Below are positions 51,941 through 61,004 of a DNA stretch of 64,000 nt, piece after piece. How positions within the stretch are numbered: position 1 is the stretch's first letter; the number at the start of each line of letters is the position of its first letter. Where the stretch lies: contig NZ_CVPC01000011.1 of assembly GCF_001049735.1 (NCBI RefSeq), forward strand, positions 55,346 through 119,345, given 5' to 3'. A program made the translations under genes and the position numbers. Below the pieces are notes generated by a model. The model was not told where the DNA came from, ran no database searches, and was given only the letters and a program-made list of their open reading frames with translations. This stretch comes from Nereida ignava. GTDB taxonomy: Bacteria > Pseudomonadota > Alphaproteobacteria > Rhodobacterales > Rhodobacteraceae.

Positions 51941-52859
51941 CCCGGCCTTCGCGCCATGCCAAAAGAAGTGCGCCCGTAAGAATTGTGATTGCACCAAGGA
52001 TTGAGATTGCGTCCGGCATGACGTCGAAAATCACCAAGTCGTAAATGGTTGCAAAAACCAGTGTGCTGTAGCTGAACACAACAATAAAGCTGGCCTCTGC
52101 GCGCTTCATAGCGTTCACAAAACATGTCTGGGCGCAGGCCATCAGTGCGCCAAGGGCTGCAAGCGCAATCCATTGCTGGACTGTTGGCGGCTGCCAAAAC
52201 GCGATGACTGCAACTGATGCTACGATGCATCCGATAAAATTATTGGTCAGCAGAATTTGAAACATCGGCTCGCGTCCTGACAGCCGTTTAATGAAAATCA
52301 ATTCAACACCTAGAAAAAACGCTGCCCCAAGAGCCAAAAGTGCAGCTGGCTGAAAACTATCCGGTCCCGGGCGTAACAATATGAACGCGCCGGTAAGGGC
52401 GATTGCTGCCGCACTCCAACGCCATGGGCCAACTTTTTCCCCCAGTAGTAACGCGGCCAAAGCCATACCAAACACTGGATTGAGGAAGCTAATCGCCGTC
52501 GCGTCCGAGAGTGGGATATGAGCTACAGCAGCAAACATCAGGCACACCCCACTGCCACCAAGGCTGGTCCGGCCAATGTGAAGTCTAATGTTTGGCTTTG
52601 TGTTTAGGTGCCGCCAAAACGCCGGCAACGTCATGCAAAGTGCCAAGAACGCAAACACAAAACGACCATGGGTAATTTGTATCGGGTGCAGCGGCGCCCC
52701 GAGAGAAGTTGTTCCAAGCGCTTTGGCCAGCACGGTAGTTGCCGCTATAAACATCGTGGCCGTTATCATCAAAACAACAGCCAACAAGTTTGAGCCATTC
52801 ACCTCATGGAGGGGGGGAGGGATGACCTGATTTGCGCTTGGGGATGTGTTTGATGTCAT
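51930..52859 (-). CDS. EamA-family transporter
   Basis: 309 residues with about ten hydrophobic helices: LKSLGTTSLG-type first span, SDATAISFLNPVFGMALAAL in the first repeat and FSYSTLVFATIYDLVIFDVM in the second. Substrate not predictable. The ATG at 52859 lies 56 bases inside the end of the upstream gene, so either the start is further downstream (the M at residue 31, near 52769, is an option) or the two frames truly overlap. Convergent with the ABC-2 permease. Confidence 0.87.
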   Translation of the reverse strand: MTSNTSPSANQVIPPPLHEVNGSNLLAVVLMITATMFIAATTVLAKALGTTSLGAPLHPIQITHGRFVFAFLALCMTLPAFWRHLNTKPNIRLHIGRTSLGGSGVCLMFAAVAHIPLSDATAISFLNPVFGMALAALLLGEKVGPWRWSAAAIALTGAFILLRPGPDSFQPAALLALGAAFFLGVELIFIKRLSGREPMFQILLTNNFIGCIVASVAVIAFWQPPTVQQWIALAALGALMACAQTCFVNAMKRAEASFIVVFSYSTLVFATIYDLVIFDVMPDAISILGAITILTGALLLAWREGRAKL

Positions 52860-53124
52860 GCCATGCGGCTTGTCGCTTTTTGCCAGACCTGTCCACAATT
52901 TTGTTTGGCTGTCTCGGATTGTTTGCACGAGGTGTCGCAACGGAGGGACCAACCGTGCCTTTTTCCAAGCGCACGGTGGCTACAGGTTGGCCTGCAGAGC
53001 GTGGCAGTTCACGGGGGTCCGGATCATAAGGGGCACTTTGATGCAGGGCCGCGCGCATCATGCTGCGGCGGCGCACCCACATGGCAAAACAAATTCCAAC
53101 AAAGATCGCGATGAAATACGTCAT
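52804..53124 (-). CDS. hypothetical membrane-anchored protein, 106 residues
   Basis: Starts MTYFIAIFVGICFAMWVRRR: one hydrophobic segment followed by arginines, so the rest, which is proline- and basic-rich, should be cytoplasmic. No domain is recognised. It ends PKRKSGHPSPPP inside the first 56 bases of the EamA gene. Upstream is CGGGACGC before the ATG at 53124. Possibly cotranscribed with EamA. It could also be spurious. Confidence 0.45.
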   Translation of the reverse strand: MTYFIAIFVGICFAMWVRRRSMMRAALHQSAPYDPDPRELPRSAGQPVATVRLEKGTVGPSVATPRANNPRQPNKIVDRSGKKRQAAWHDIKHIPKRKSGHPSPPP

Positions 53125-53277
53125 GCGTCCCGATAGCATATCATTGATTAAGAAATCGTTTGCCTAAGTCTTACTCAAGTCTGCACAGGGCAGCCTGCAT
53201 TAATCATGTCTAACTTGACAGGTTCGCGGGCTTAGCCCATCCCTTGGCACTCGCATAATTCAAAAGGACGCTATGCT

Positions 53278-54447
53278 ATGATCCCGTCTATTCTTCCCAC
53301 CTATAATCGTGCCCCTTTGACGTTTGTCAAAGGTGAAGGCTCTTGGTTAGTGGAAGCTGACGGCCGACGCTTTTTGGATATGGCGGCGGGTATTGCGGTG
53401 ATGTCTTTGGGACACGGCCATCCAGCGGTTGTTTCAGCACTTTGTAATCAGGCTGAAAACCTGTGGCACACATCAAACCTGTATCAGATCGAGGGGCAGC
53501 AGACCCTCGCCGATAAGCTTGTTGCGCATACATTCGCGGACACTGTTTTCTTCACGAACTCAGGAACCGAAAGCTGTGAGCTGGCTGTCAAAATGGCCCG
53601 TAAGTATTTTCACGCCCGCGGTGAGGACCGGACAGAAATCGTTGCGTTCAACGGCTCTTTTCATGGCCGTTCAAGCGCTGGGATCGCGGCAGCAGGTTCT
53701 GCAAAAATGACCGAAGGTTTCGGCCCTCTTTTGCCAGGATTTACCCATTTGGACATCGGCGATCATGACGGCTTACGCGCGGCAATTACAGACAACACAT
53801 GTGCCGTAATCGTTGAGCCTGTCTTGGGTGAGGGCGGGATCATTCCGGTCCCTGAACAATGCCTTAAGGGCCTGCGTGACCTGTGCGATGCCACGGGTAC
53901 TTTGCTTGTTTTGGACGAAGTCCAATGCGGTGTCGGTCGTACTGGTAAGCTTTTTGCGCATGAATGGTCCGGTATTTCACCTGATATCATGATGGTCGCA
54001 AAAGGTATCGGTTCCGGATTTCCGCTGGGCTGTGTGCTGGCGACGGAAAACGCGGCAAGCGGCATGAGTGCGGGAACCCACGGCAGCACGTACGGTGGCA
54101 ACCCGCTTGGGTGTGCGGTCGGTAATGCTGTGATGGATATTATCGTGCAAAGCGACTTTCTTGATGACGTAGAGCGCAAAGGTACCCTTCTGAAAACCTT
54201 GCTTGATGATCTTGTGGCGAAACACAGCGCTGTTTTTGAGCTGGCGCGTGGGGCAGGCCTCATGGCGGGTCTTAAGTGTCGATTGCCTGTTGGTGATGTG
54301 CTTAGCGCCAGCTACGCCCAAGAGCTTTTGGTGGTGCCAGCAGGCGACAACACATTGCGACTTCTTCCGGCGTTAACCGTAACTGACACTGAGCTTAAAG
54401 ATGCCGTCGCACGCCTTGATCGCGCAGCGGTCAGTCTGTCGGCCTAA
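53278..54447 (+). CDS. argD: acetylornithine / N-succinyl-diaminopimelate aminotransferase
   Basis: PLP enzyme of arginine (and lysine) biosynthesis. 389 residues. The PLP lysine is K242 in [13 protein letters not shown], with [18 protein letters not shown] upstream, and [14 protein letters not shown] nearby. AGGA precedes the ATG. argF follows in the same direction, matching an argD-argF operon. Confidence 0.95.
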   Translation: MIPSILPTYNRAPLTFVKGEGSWLVEADGRRFLDMAAGIAVMSLGHGHPAVVSALCNQAENLWHTSNLYQIEGQQTLADKLVAHTFADTVFFTNSGTESCELAVKMARKYFHARGEDRTEIVAFNGSFHGRSSAGIAAAGSAKMTEGFGPLLPGFTHLDIGDHDGLRAAITDNTCAVIVEPVLGEGGIIPVPEQCLKGLRDLCDATGTLLVLDEVQCGVGRTGKLFAHEWSGISPDIMMVAKGIGSGFPLGCVLATENAASGMSAGTHGSTYGGNPLGCAVGNAVMDIIVQSDFLDDVERKGTLLKTLLDDLVAKHSAVFELARGAGLMAGLKCRLPVGDVLSASYAQELLVVPAGDNTLRLLPALTVTDTELKDAVARLDRAAVSLSA

Positions 54448-54448
54448 C

Positions 54449-54494
54449 TTCTTTTGTTTTCAAATATCCCGGGGGACCGGGGGCAGCGCCCCCG
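54449..54494 (+). repeat. intergenic repeat, copy B, with GC hairpin
   Basis: The first 22 bases (TTCTTTTGTT, variable, AAATATCCC) match copy A at 50393 in 19 positions. A perfect hairpin follows, CGGGGGC (54478-54484) and GCCCCCG (54488-54494) with loop AGC, then TTTCG. It may act as a weak terminator or attenuator between argD and argF. Confidence 0.6.
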
Positions 54495-54520
54495 TTTCGC
54501 CACTTACAGGGGGAAAACCC

Positions 54521-55447
54521 ATGAACCACTTTCTTGATATCCACAAAACATCTGCTGAAGATTTGCGCGCGATGATCGACAGCGCAAAATCGGTGAAATC
54601 GGCGCGCGCTGGGCTGCCCAAAGCCGCACCTGATCAGGATTTGCCCCTAAAAGATCGAATGGTGGCGTTGATTTTTGAAAAGCCATCAACACGGACCCGT
54701 GTCAGCTTTGACGTAGGCGTGCGCCAAATGGGTGGTCAAACAATGGTGCTGTCAGGAACGGATATGCAGCTTGGTCATGGTGAAAGCATCGCGGATACCG
54801 CGCGTGTTTTGTCCCGTTACGTCGACATGATTATGATCCGCACGTTCGAGGAAACAACCCTTTTGGAGCTGGCCGAGCACGCCAGTGTTCCCGTGATAAA
54901 CGGGCTAACAAACCGGACACACCCCTGCCAGATCATGGCAGATATCCAAACATTTGAAGAGCATCGCGGCTCCATTAAAGGTAAAAAAGTCGTCTGGTGC
55001 GGTGACGGAAATAACGTTTGCGCATCGTTCTTGCACGCGGCGGGACAATTCGGATTTGACCTTACTTTCACGGGCCCTGAGCCGCTTGATCCTGAGGCTG
55101 AGTTTGTTGATCTTGCGCGCGCCAATGGCAGTACCGTTGAGATTATCCGCGACCCGATTGAAGCAGTTCAAGGCGCCGATCTGGTGGTGGCTGACACATG
55201 GGTTTCGATGCACGACAGCCAAACCACAAAAGAACGCCGCCACAATCAGTTGCGCGGGTATCAGGTTAACGATGCGTTGATGTCACATGCTAAAGACGAT
55301 GCATTGTTCATGCACTGCTTGCCTGCCCACCGCGAGGAAGAAGCAACATCTTCGGTGATGGACGGAAAGCACTCTGTCATTTTTGACGAGGCTGAAAACC
55401 GGCTACATGCGCAAAAAGCGGTCATGCGCTGGTGCATGCAAGGGTAA
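54521..55447 (+). CDS. argF: ornithine carbamoyltransferase
   Basis: Joins ornithine and carbamoyl phosphate to citrulline in arginine synthesis. 308 residues from the ATG at 54521 ([15 protein letters not shown]), with GGGG upstream; the open frame to 54401 runs back into argD and is not used. Carbamoyl-phosphate motif STRTR at 56-60, HPCQ in [11 protein letters not shown], and HCLPAHR near the C-terminus. Consumes the product of carB. Confidence 0.96.
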   Translation: MNHFLDIHKTSAEDLRAMIDSAKSVKSARAGLPKAAPDQDLPLKDRMVALIFEKPSTRTRVSFDVGVRQMGGQTMVLSGTDMQLGHGESIADTARVLSRYVDMIMIRTFEETTLLELAEHASVPVINGLTNRTHPCQIMADIQTFEEHRGSIKGKKVVWCGDGNNVCASFLHAAGQFGFDLTFTGPEPLDPEAEFVDLARANGSTVEIIRDPIEAVQGADLVVADTWVSMHDSQTTKERRHNQLRGYQVNDALMSHAKDDALFMHCLPAHREEEATSSVMDGKHSVIFDEAENRLHAQKAVMRWCMQG

Positions 55448-55457
55448 GCGGCGTCAC

Positions 55458-57899
55458 TTACCTTTTGCGGGGCTTTGCGCGCAGGGTTGGCTCTGCTTGT
55501 GTCGGGTCTTCGGGCCATGGGTGTTTGGGATATCTTGCGCGCATGTCTTTGCGTACATCCGCGTAGGAGCCTGCCCAAAACCCTGGAATATCCATTGTGG
55601 TTTGCAAAGGTTTTCGCGCAGGTGACAAGACAGTCACCTTTAGAGGCTTGCCGCCGACAGTTGGGTGTTTGGTAACACCGAAAAGCTCTTGCAACCTGAC
55701 CTCAATTTCTGGATCAGCCTGCGAATAATCGATGGGCCGGCGATCACCAAGCGGCGTTGTGAAATGCGACGGCACAAGCTGGTCAAGCGCTTGAGTTTGC
55801 TCCCAATTCAAACAATTCCGCAATGCTTCAAGCGGGTCAAACGCCTTCCAATCCGCACTTGTGCGCACGCTGCCAAGGTAAGGAGCAAGCCAGTCCTCTA
55901 GGGTGTCGAGCAAGGCGCTGTCACTCAGGTCTGGAAATGCGCGATCGCTATTTTCGCGGGCCAAAATCACGCGGGCTTGAAATCGCTTCGCAGCTGCGGG
56001 CAGGTTCAGACCGATCATTCGAATGCCGTCGCACATCGCGCGGTTCATCTGTGCCACGTCCGCGTTTTTCCAAGCGCGATCCTCAAGGACACAGGCCCCA
56101 AGTCTCAGTTGTTCGCGCGCCATCACGCGGCTTTCTCTGCGGGACCATTCACACACAGTATGCCACACGAATTGTTCGGGCATGATTGCGCGCAGTTCGT
56201 TTTCGCTGATCGCAATGGCTTGGCGGGTCTTTGCATCGCGCGGGTTACCATCGGTATCTGTCACCACGATCAGCAGCTGTGTGCCGATCGGGTCACTGTC
56301 GGAAACAACAGCGCCCTTGCCACCAGACAAGACAAACCTGTGGGCTTGCCCCGCACGCCGCAGGCCGATGCGATCGGGATAGGCGAGTGCGGCCATTTGC
56401 GCAGCCGACAGCCCTTGATCCGGACCCGCAAGCCGCGCGAGGCGCTTGGCCTCAAGCCGTGCCGTGGCCAGCGCACTTTGGTTAACAGCGTGGGCGTTTG
56501 ATCCTTTGGGGTCGCTTAGTGCACGAATGCGTAGGGTGAGGTCAGCGCCCGCACCATTAAAACCGTTCATCAGTATATCGCGCCCAGACAGCAGTGCAGC
56601 AATGGGTGCTGCACCTTTGCCCGCGCGCGCCACCATATGGGCCAGCCGAGGGTGCACTGGTAGGCGCAACAGCGCGCGGCCATGATCTGTAATCCGTCCG
56701 CTTTTTAGGGCGCCAAGCGATGTCAAAAGAGCCTGTGCTTCGGCAAGCGCACCCTGAGGGGGCGGCGTGAGAAAAGCCATATCTTCGGGAGATGACCCCC
56801 AAGCGGCCAACTCAAGAGCGAGGCCAGCAAGATCGGCGGCTTCAATTTCAGCAGGCGGAAACGCAGCAAGCGCACCGTGCTCCCCTTTGGTCCAAAGTTT
56901 GTAGGCCACCCCTTCGGCGACGCGTCCCGCACGGCCGGCCCGTTGGGTGGCTTCGGCCCGGGTCACGCGCTCGGTCACCAATCGTGACATGCCAGACGCG
57001 GGGTCAAAACGTGCGCGCCGTGAGCGGCCTGCATCAACAACCGTGCGCACGTCTTCGATGGTCAGCGACGTTTCCGCAATAGACGTTGCCAACACAATCT
57101 TGCGCCCTGTTTTGGCGGGCATGATTGCGGCACGCTGCGCTTTGAAATCCATTGCCCCGTAAAGTTTGTGCACCGCACAGCTTTTGTCCAACTGGCCTTC
57201 AAGGGCGCGGGCGACGCGCGTGATCTCGCCCTGACCGGGCAAAAACACCAGCACACCGCCCTCAGGTTGCTCGGTCACCGCCTGCACGATTAGATCAGCA
57301 CAGGCCAGTTCAAGCTTTTTGTCTTTCTTGAGGGGGGCATCAAGCCAACGCTCTTCCACGTCAAAGGCGCGCCCTTGCGAGGTAATGATCGGTGCGCCCA
57401 GCATTTTGGCCACGGGCTCTGCATCAAGGGTGGCAGACATAACGACCAGTTTGAGGTCTGGCCGTAGTGCCGAGCGGCTTTCGTGCGCAAGGGCCAAGCC
57501 AAGGTCCGCGTTGAGAGACCGCTCGTGGAATTCATCGAAGACCAGCGCGCCAACGCCCTCAAGGCTGGGGTCTGTTTGGATCATGCGGGTTAGAATACCC
57601 TCTGTCACCACTTCGATACGGGTGTTCGGGCCTGCTTTTGCCTCGCCGCGCATCCTGTAGCCGACCTGCTCGCCCACGGGTTCGCCAAGGGTGTCTGCCA
57701 TACGCTCTGCGGCGGCACGGGCGGCAAGGCGGCGGGGTTCAAGCATAATTAACTTTCCCTCAAACACACCGCCTTGCAACAGGGCCAAGGGAACCCGCGT
57801 GGTCTTGCCCGCCCCGGGGGGCGCCTGCAAAACAAGCTGGCCGTGCTGTGCGATGGCGGTGATCACATCGCTGATAACGTCTTCGATGGGTAGTCTCAT
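55458..57899 (-). CDS. hrpB: ATP-dependent helicase HrpB
   Basis: 813 residues, DEAH/RHA-type RNA helicase-like protein. Walker A PPGAGKT (27-33), DEFH box in LVFDEFHERS, SAT in VVMSATLDAEP, and the C-terminal HrpB region. E. coli HrpB has unclear cellular role, in some bacteria linked to mRNA processing. Convergent with argF, ten bases apart, and divergent from meaB. Confidence 0.94.
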   Translation of the reverse strand: MRLPIEDVISDVITAIAQHGQLVLQAPPGAGKTTRVPLALLQGGVFEGKLIMLEPRRLAARAAAERMADTLGEPVGEQVGYRMRGEAKAGPNTRIEVVTEGILTRMIQTDPSLEGVGALVFDEFHERSLNADLGLALAHESRSALRPDLKLVVMSATLDAEPVAKMLGAPIITSQGRAFDVEERWLDAPLKKDKKLELACADLIVQAVTEQPEGGVLVFLPGQGEITRVARALEGQLDKSCAVHKLYGAMDFKAQRAAIMPAKTGRKIVLATSIAETSLTIEDVRTVVDAGRSRRARFDPASGMSRLVTERVTRAEATQRAGRAGRVAEGVAYKLWTKGEHGALAAFPPAEIEAADLAGLALELAAWGSSPEDMAFLTPPPQGALAEAQALLTSLGALKSGRITDHGRALLRLPVHPRLAHMVARAGKGAAPIAALLSGRDILMNGFNGAGADLTLRIRALSDPKGSNAHAVNQSALATARLEAKRLARLAGPDQGLSAAQMAALAYPDRIGLRRAGQAHRFVLSGGKGAVVSDSDPIGTQLLIVVTDTDGNPRDAKTRQAIAISENELRAIMPEQFVWHTVCEWSRRESRVMAREQLRLGACVLEDRAWKNADVAQMNRAMCDGIRMIGLNLPAAAKRFQARVILARENSDRAFPDLSDSALLDTLEDWLAPYLGSVRTSADWKAFDPLEALRNCLNWEQTQALDQLVPSHFTTPLGDRRPIDYSQADPEIEVRLQELFGVTKHPTVGGKPLKVTVLSPARKPLQTTMDIPGFWAGSYADVRKDMRARYPKHPWPEDPTQAEPTLRAKPRKR

Positions 57900-58007
57900 G
57901 CGAACTGGTTTACGGGGCAGGGCGGTGGGGCCACAACCTCAAACTCGCGTGGGCCACAGTGTTGGCAGGCGCTAGACATAGGCGGCGCGTCGGGCCATGA
58001 AAGGCAT

Positions 58008-58976
58008 ATGGATTTGATAGCTGAACTTCCCAAAGGCAACCGGCGCGCTTTGGCGCGGGCGATTACGCTGGTTGAAAGCACACGGGCGCAGGACCGCGAT
58101 GCGGCTTCGGAGTTGATGGCGCAACTGCCTCATGACCGCCAAGCGCTGCGCATTGGTTTGTCGGGCACGCCTGGTGTCGGCAAGTCGACCTTCATCGAAA
58201 GCTTCGGTTTGCATTTAACGGCGCAGGGTTTGCGTGTGGCTGTGCTTGCGGTTGATCCCAGTTCGGCGCGGTCAGGCGGTTCGATTCTTGGCGACAAGAC
58301 CCGCATGGAGCAATTGTCCCGTGATCCGAACGCCTTTATCCGCCCTTCGCCGAGCCAAACCCAATTGGGTGGCGTTGCGCGCCGCACCCGCGAGGTTGTG
58401 CGATTATGCGAGGCTGCGGGCTTTGATGTGGTGTTGATCGAGACAGTAGGCGTCGGGCAATCTGAAACGATGGTCGCGGATATCTCAGATGTGTTTGCGC
58501 TTTTGATGGCACCAGCGGGGGGCGATGAGTTGCAGGGCGTAAAGCGCGGCATCATGGAAATTGCTGATCTGGTGATTGTGAATAAAGCCGACGGTGATTT
58601 GAAGGCGGCAGCGACGCGCACATGCGCAGATTATGCGGGCGCGCTTCGGCTTTTGCGCAAGCGAAGTGGGGACCCAGTTGGATTTCCCAAGGCTTCGATG
58701 GTGTCAGCATTGACTGCCCATGGACTGGATGAGGTCTGGGCCGATATCAAAGCCCTGCGCGATTTCAGGCAGCAGTCTGGATTTTGGCAAACGCGGCGTC
58801 AGGACCAAGATCAGCGGTGGTTCGACCAAGAGTTGCATTTTGGCCTGCTTGAACTTTTACACTCTGACCCGAAATCCGCCCGAATTGTTGAAGAGGCGCG
58901 TGAAGCGATTCACCAAGGAACCCGCACACCGGTGCGCGCCGCTGCACAGATTCTGGCCAGCTTTCGCAAAACCTAG
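58008..58976 (+). CDS. meaB: methylmalonyl-CoA mutase-associated GTPase MeaB
   Basis: G3E-family chaperone protecting and reactivating adenosylcobalamin-dependent methylmalonyl-CoA mutase. 322 residues with P-loop GTPGVGKST (53-61), DPSSARSGGSILGDKTRM, GVGQSE in the switch region and NKADGD as the base-specificity motif. It is far from mce (45.7 kb) but on the same pathway. Mutase gene is not in the window. Confidence 0.95.
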   Translation: MDLIAELPKGNRRALARAITLVESTRAQDRDAASELMAQLPHDRQALRIGLSGTPGVGKSTFIESFGLHLTAQGLRVAVLAVDPSSARSGGSILGDKTRMEQLSRDPNAFIRPSPSQTQLGGVARRTREVVRLCEAAGFDVVLIETVGVGQSETMVADISDVFALLMAPAGGDELQGVKRGIMEIADLVIVNKADGDLKAAATRTCADYAGALRLLRKRSGDPVGFPKASMVSALTAHGLDEVWADIKALRDFRQQSGFWQTRRQDQDQRWFDQELHFGLLELLHSDPKSARIVEEAREAIHQGTRTPVRAAAQILASFRKT

Positions 58977-59030
58977 CGTAGCTTGGGTGAAATAAGCCAC
59001 CACATTCGGGGTAAAGGGTTGATTCAAGTC

Positions 59031-59059
59031 TTGACGCTTGGGTCGCAGGCTTTTATTGC
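59031..59059 (+). promoter_or_regulatory. sigma-70-type promoter of rpmB
   Basis: TTGACG (59031-59036), 17 bases, then TATTGC (59054-59059), 67 bases before rpmB. Confidence 0.6.
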
Positions 59060-59125
59060 AAGCCAATCGAATTTGACGGCCCGCTGCAATGCGCGGGTCT
59101 TATCCGTTTAAGAAGGGGATATCCC

Positions 59126-59413
59126 ATGTCTCGCGTTTGCGAATTCACAGCTAAAGGCCCGATGACTGGCAACAACGTCAGCCACGCCAAAAACCGTACG
59201 CGTCGTCGGTTCCTTCCAAACCTTCAGGACGTGACACTGCGCTCTGAAACACTTGGTCGCGACTTCAAATTCCGCGTCAGCGCTGCTGCTCTGCGCACTG
59301 TTGATCACCGCGGTGGTCTTGATGCGTTCATGGCAAAAGCAAAAGACGCTGAGCTTTCTGCAAGCGCGCTTAAGCTCAAAAAAGAAATCATGAAAGCAAC
59401 GGCAGCAGCCTAA
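59126..59413 (+). CDS. rpmB: 50S ribosomal protein L28
   Basis: 95 residues. Starts [20 protein letters not shown], followed by [12 protein letters not shown] and the conserved [20 protein letters not shown] region. AAGGGG precedes the ATG. Promoter and terminator of its own indicate a single-gene unit. High preferred-codon bias. Confidence 0.97.
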   Translation: MSRVCEFTAKGPMTGNNVSHAKNRTRRRFLPNLQDVTLRSETLGRDFKFRVSAAALRTVDHRGGLDAFMAKAKDAELSASALKLKKEIMKATAAA

Positions 59414-59435
59414 GCTTTTTGATTTTGATGAATTC

Positions 59436-59468
59436 AGCCTCGCATGGGTTCCATGCGGGGCTTTTTCT
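59436..59468 (+). terminator. intrinsic terminator of rpmB
   Basis: AGCCTCGCATGG and CCATGCGGGGCT pair around GTT, followed by TTTTCTTT. Confidence 0.9.
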
Positions 59469-59573
59469 TTGCGCCATTACCTGAACATGCATGATCTCGA
59501 TTGTACTGTTACCGCTTGCGATGCGCGCTTTTGCCCCTTTTGAGGGCAGTCCAACATTGCTATTCACCACCTT

Positions 59574-59912
59574 ATGAGACGGATTTCCGCCCTTTTGTTG
59601 AGCCTGCTGCTGCTGGTCACTGCCCAAAGCAGTGCCTTTGCGCATGGTCGAATGATTGTCGCGGATCAATTCGTCATTTGCTCGGGTCAGGCCCTTCGCG
59701 TTGTGAATGTGGATGTGCACGGCAATGAAGTAAGCGTCCGTGATGTATGCCCTGATTGCGTCCAGCTAAGCGCGGCCAGCATACCGGTTGCGCCTGAGGT
59801 AGGTTTTAACACTGACGTTTGGCCCGTCAAAGTAGTCGCCGTGCGGCTACTAGCGGTTTCAAAAGTGGCCCCTAAACGGAGCAGGACCCGCGGCCCGCCT
59901 TTTGTAGTGTGA
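59574..59912 (+). CDS. secreted hypothetical protein next to a copper chaperone gene
   Basis: 112 residues. The first 24 (MRRISALLLSLLLLVTAQSS, then AFAHG) form a signal peptide with a probable cleavage after AFA. The mature part has one Cys in VICSGQALRV and a CPDC in DVCPDCVQL, a possible metal or thiol site. It resembles DUF2946-type proteins often found beside PCu(A)C genes, but I am not certain. No clear ribosome site. Copper handling is inferred from the neighbour. Confidence 0.6.
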   Translation: MRRISALLLSLLLLVTAQSSAFAHGRMIVADQFVICSGQALRVVNVDVHGNEVSVRDVCPDCVQLSAASIPVAPEVGFNTDVWPVKVVAVRLLAVSKVAPKRSRTRGPPFVV

Positions 59913-59949
59913 ATTTTCCAGCAAATTTACATCGATAAGGACGACTGAA

Positions 59950-60423
59950 ATGAAAAAGATACTTTTGACCACAGCTCTGCTGTCTGTGATGGCGACCGCC
60001 TCGCACCCGCACATGATGATTGAGGATGCCTACGCTCTTGCTGCTTCACCAAATGCCAAGGCAGGCGCTGCGTTCATGGAAATCACGAACCACAGCGAAA
60101 CGGCTGACCGGCTGGTAGCAGCCAGCAGCGACGTGGCAGCTCGCGTGGAATTGCACACTCACATCGAAAAAGACGGGGTGATGCGCATGACCGAATTGGA
60201 AGATGGCATCCCGTTTGAAGCGGATGAAACGGTCTTGCTAAAACGCGGCGGAATGCATGTGATGTTCATGGGGCTGAATCGCTCGCTGAACGATGGGGAC
60301 TTGGTTGAGGTCACGCTATCGTTTGAAAATGCGGGTGATGTGACAATCGAAGTGCCGGTAGATTTGAACCGCAAACCGGATCCAAATGCCCATGGCGCGG
60401 GTCATTCGGGTCACAACCATTAA
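59950..60423 (+). CDS. periplasmic copper chaperone, PCu(A)C family
   Basis: 157 residues with a signal peptide (MKKILLTTALLSVMATASHP). The PCu(A)C domain has GAAFMEITNHSETADRLVAA, H/M ligands around VELHTHIEKDGVMRM and GGMHVMFMGL, and the tail ends HGAGHSGHNH, an extra histidine-rich metal site. Family proteins deliver copper to cytochrome c oxidase CuA. AAGGACGACTGAA precedes the ATG. 37 bases after the secreted protein gene. Confidence 0.93.
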   Translation: MKKILLTTALLSVMATASHPHMMIEDAYALAASPNAKAGAAFMEITNHSETADRLVAASSDVAARVELHTHIEKDGVMRMTELEDGIPFEADETVLLKRGGMHVMFMGLNRSLNDGDLVEVTLSFENAGDVTIEVPVDLNRKPDPNAHGAGHSGHNH

Positions 60424-60452
60424 GCTCATCGCGGTACGGTTACTGACTAAAT

Positions 60453-60484
60453 AAAAAAGGCGGGCCTGTGCGGTCCGCCTTTTG
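60453..60484. terminator. bidirectional intrinsic terminator
   Basis: AAAAGGCGGGCC and GGTCCGCCTTTT pair around TGTGC between the copper gene and the convergent small secreted protein gene. Confidence 0.88.
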
Positions 60485-60504
60485 CCATTACATCATACGA
60501 TGCT

Positions 60505-60816
60505 TCATGAGCAGTAGGCCTCAGCCGTTTCACCAAAGCGTTTGTATTTTTGCCAAAAACTTTCGTGTGTGCCGCGGTCTGATTGGCGCACGTCTTGGGC
60601 GCGCTGTGGGTCATCAAAGAACTTGGCCGCCTGCCGTTGGTCGCGCCGTGTCAGCGTGATGTCCGCAGCACTTTGGATGCAGCCACACAGTTGATAGGAC
60701 ACAGCCTCACGGGCTGATTGAAGGCACGCGTTCTGGATAGGTTTCGCTACAACCGGTGCGGCCATACCAACAGGCAGCGTCGCCGTCAGAGCCGTGATCA
60801 GCAATAGGTGTTTCAT
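60505..60816 (-). CDS. secreted cysteine-containing hypothetical protein
   Basis: 103 residues from the ATG at 60816. A signal peptide runs to about residue 25 (MKHLLLITALTATLPVGM, APVVAKP). Mature protein has four cysteines: NACLQ, two in QLCGCIQSAAD, and a terminal AYCS. Similar roseobacter proteins are sometimes labelled 'arginine transporter', which the small size and lack of membrane spans do not support. Function unknown. Confidence 0.7.
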   Translation of the reverse strand: MKHLLLITALTATLPVGMAAPVVAKPIQNACLQSAREAVSYQLCGCIQSAADITLTRRDQRQAAKFFDDPQRAQDVRQSDRGTHESFWQKYKRFGETAEAYCS

Positions 60817-61004
60817 CTGTCTGCCTCGATCCAAACCGAGCGCCGTGATGTTTCACTATCCGCCCGAAAGGTTAATTCGTGAAGTCCAATTGCCACGTTT
60901 TGCGCTAATTTTCAAATCACGATTGCACCGCCCCCTGCGGCACGTGGTCAAGGCACATCAATTGCCATTGACCCACCTGTCATTCCGGCACATATCCTTT
61001 TGCC

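Noticed and set aside
57896..57979. 27-codon frame with C-x-x-C overlapping the hrpB start as ATGA
   Set aside because: No ribosome site before its ATG, very short, and it lies in the divergent hrpB-meaB promoter region.
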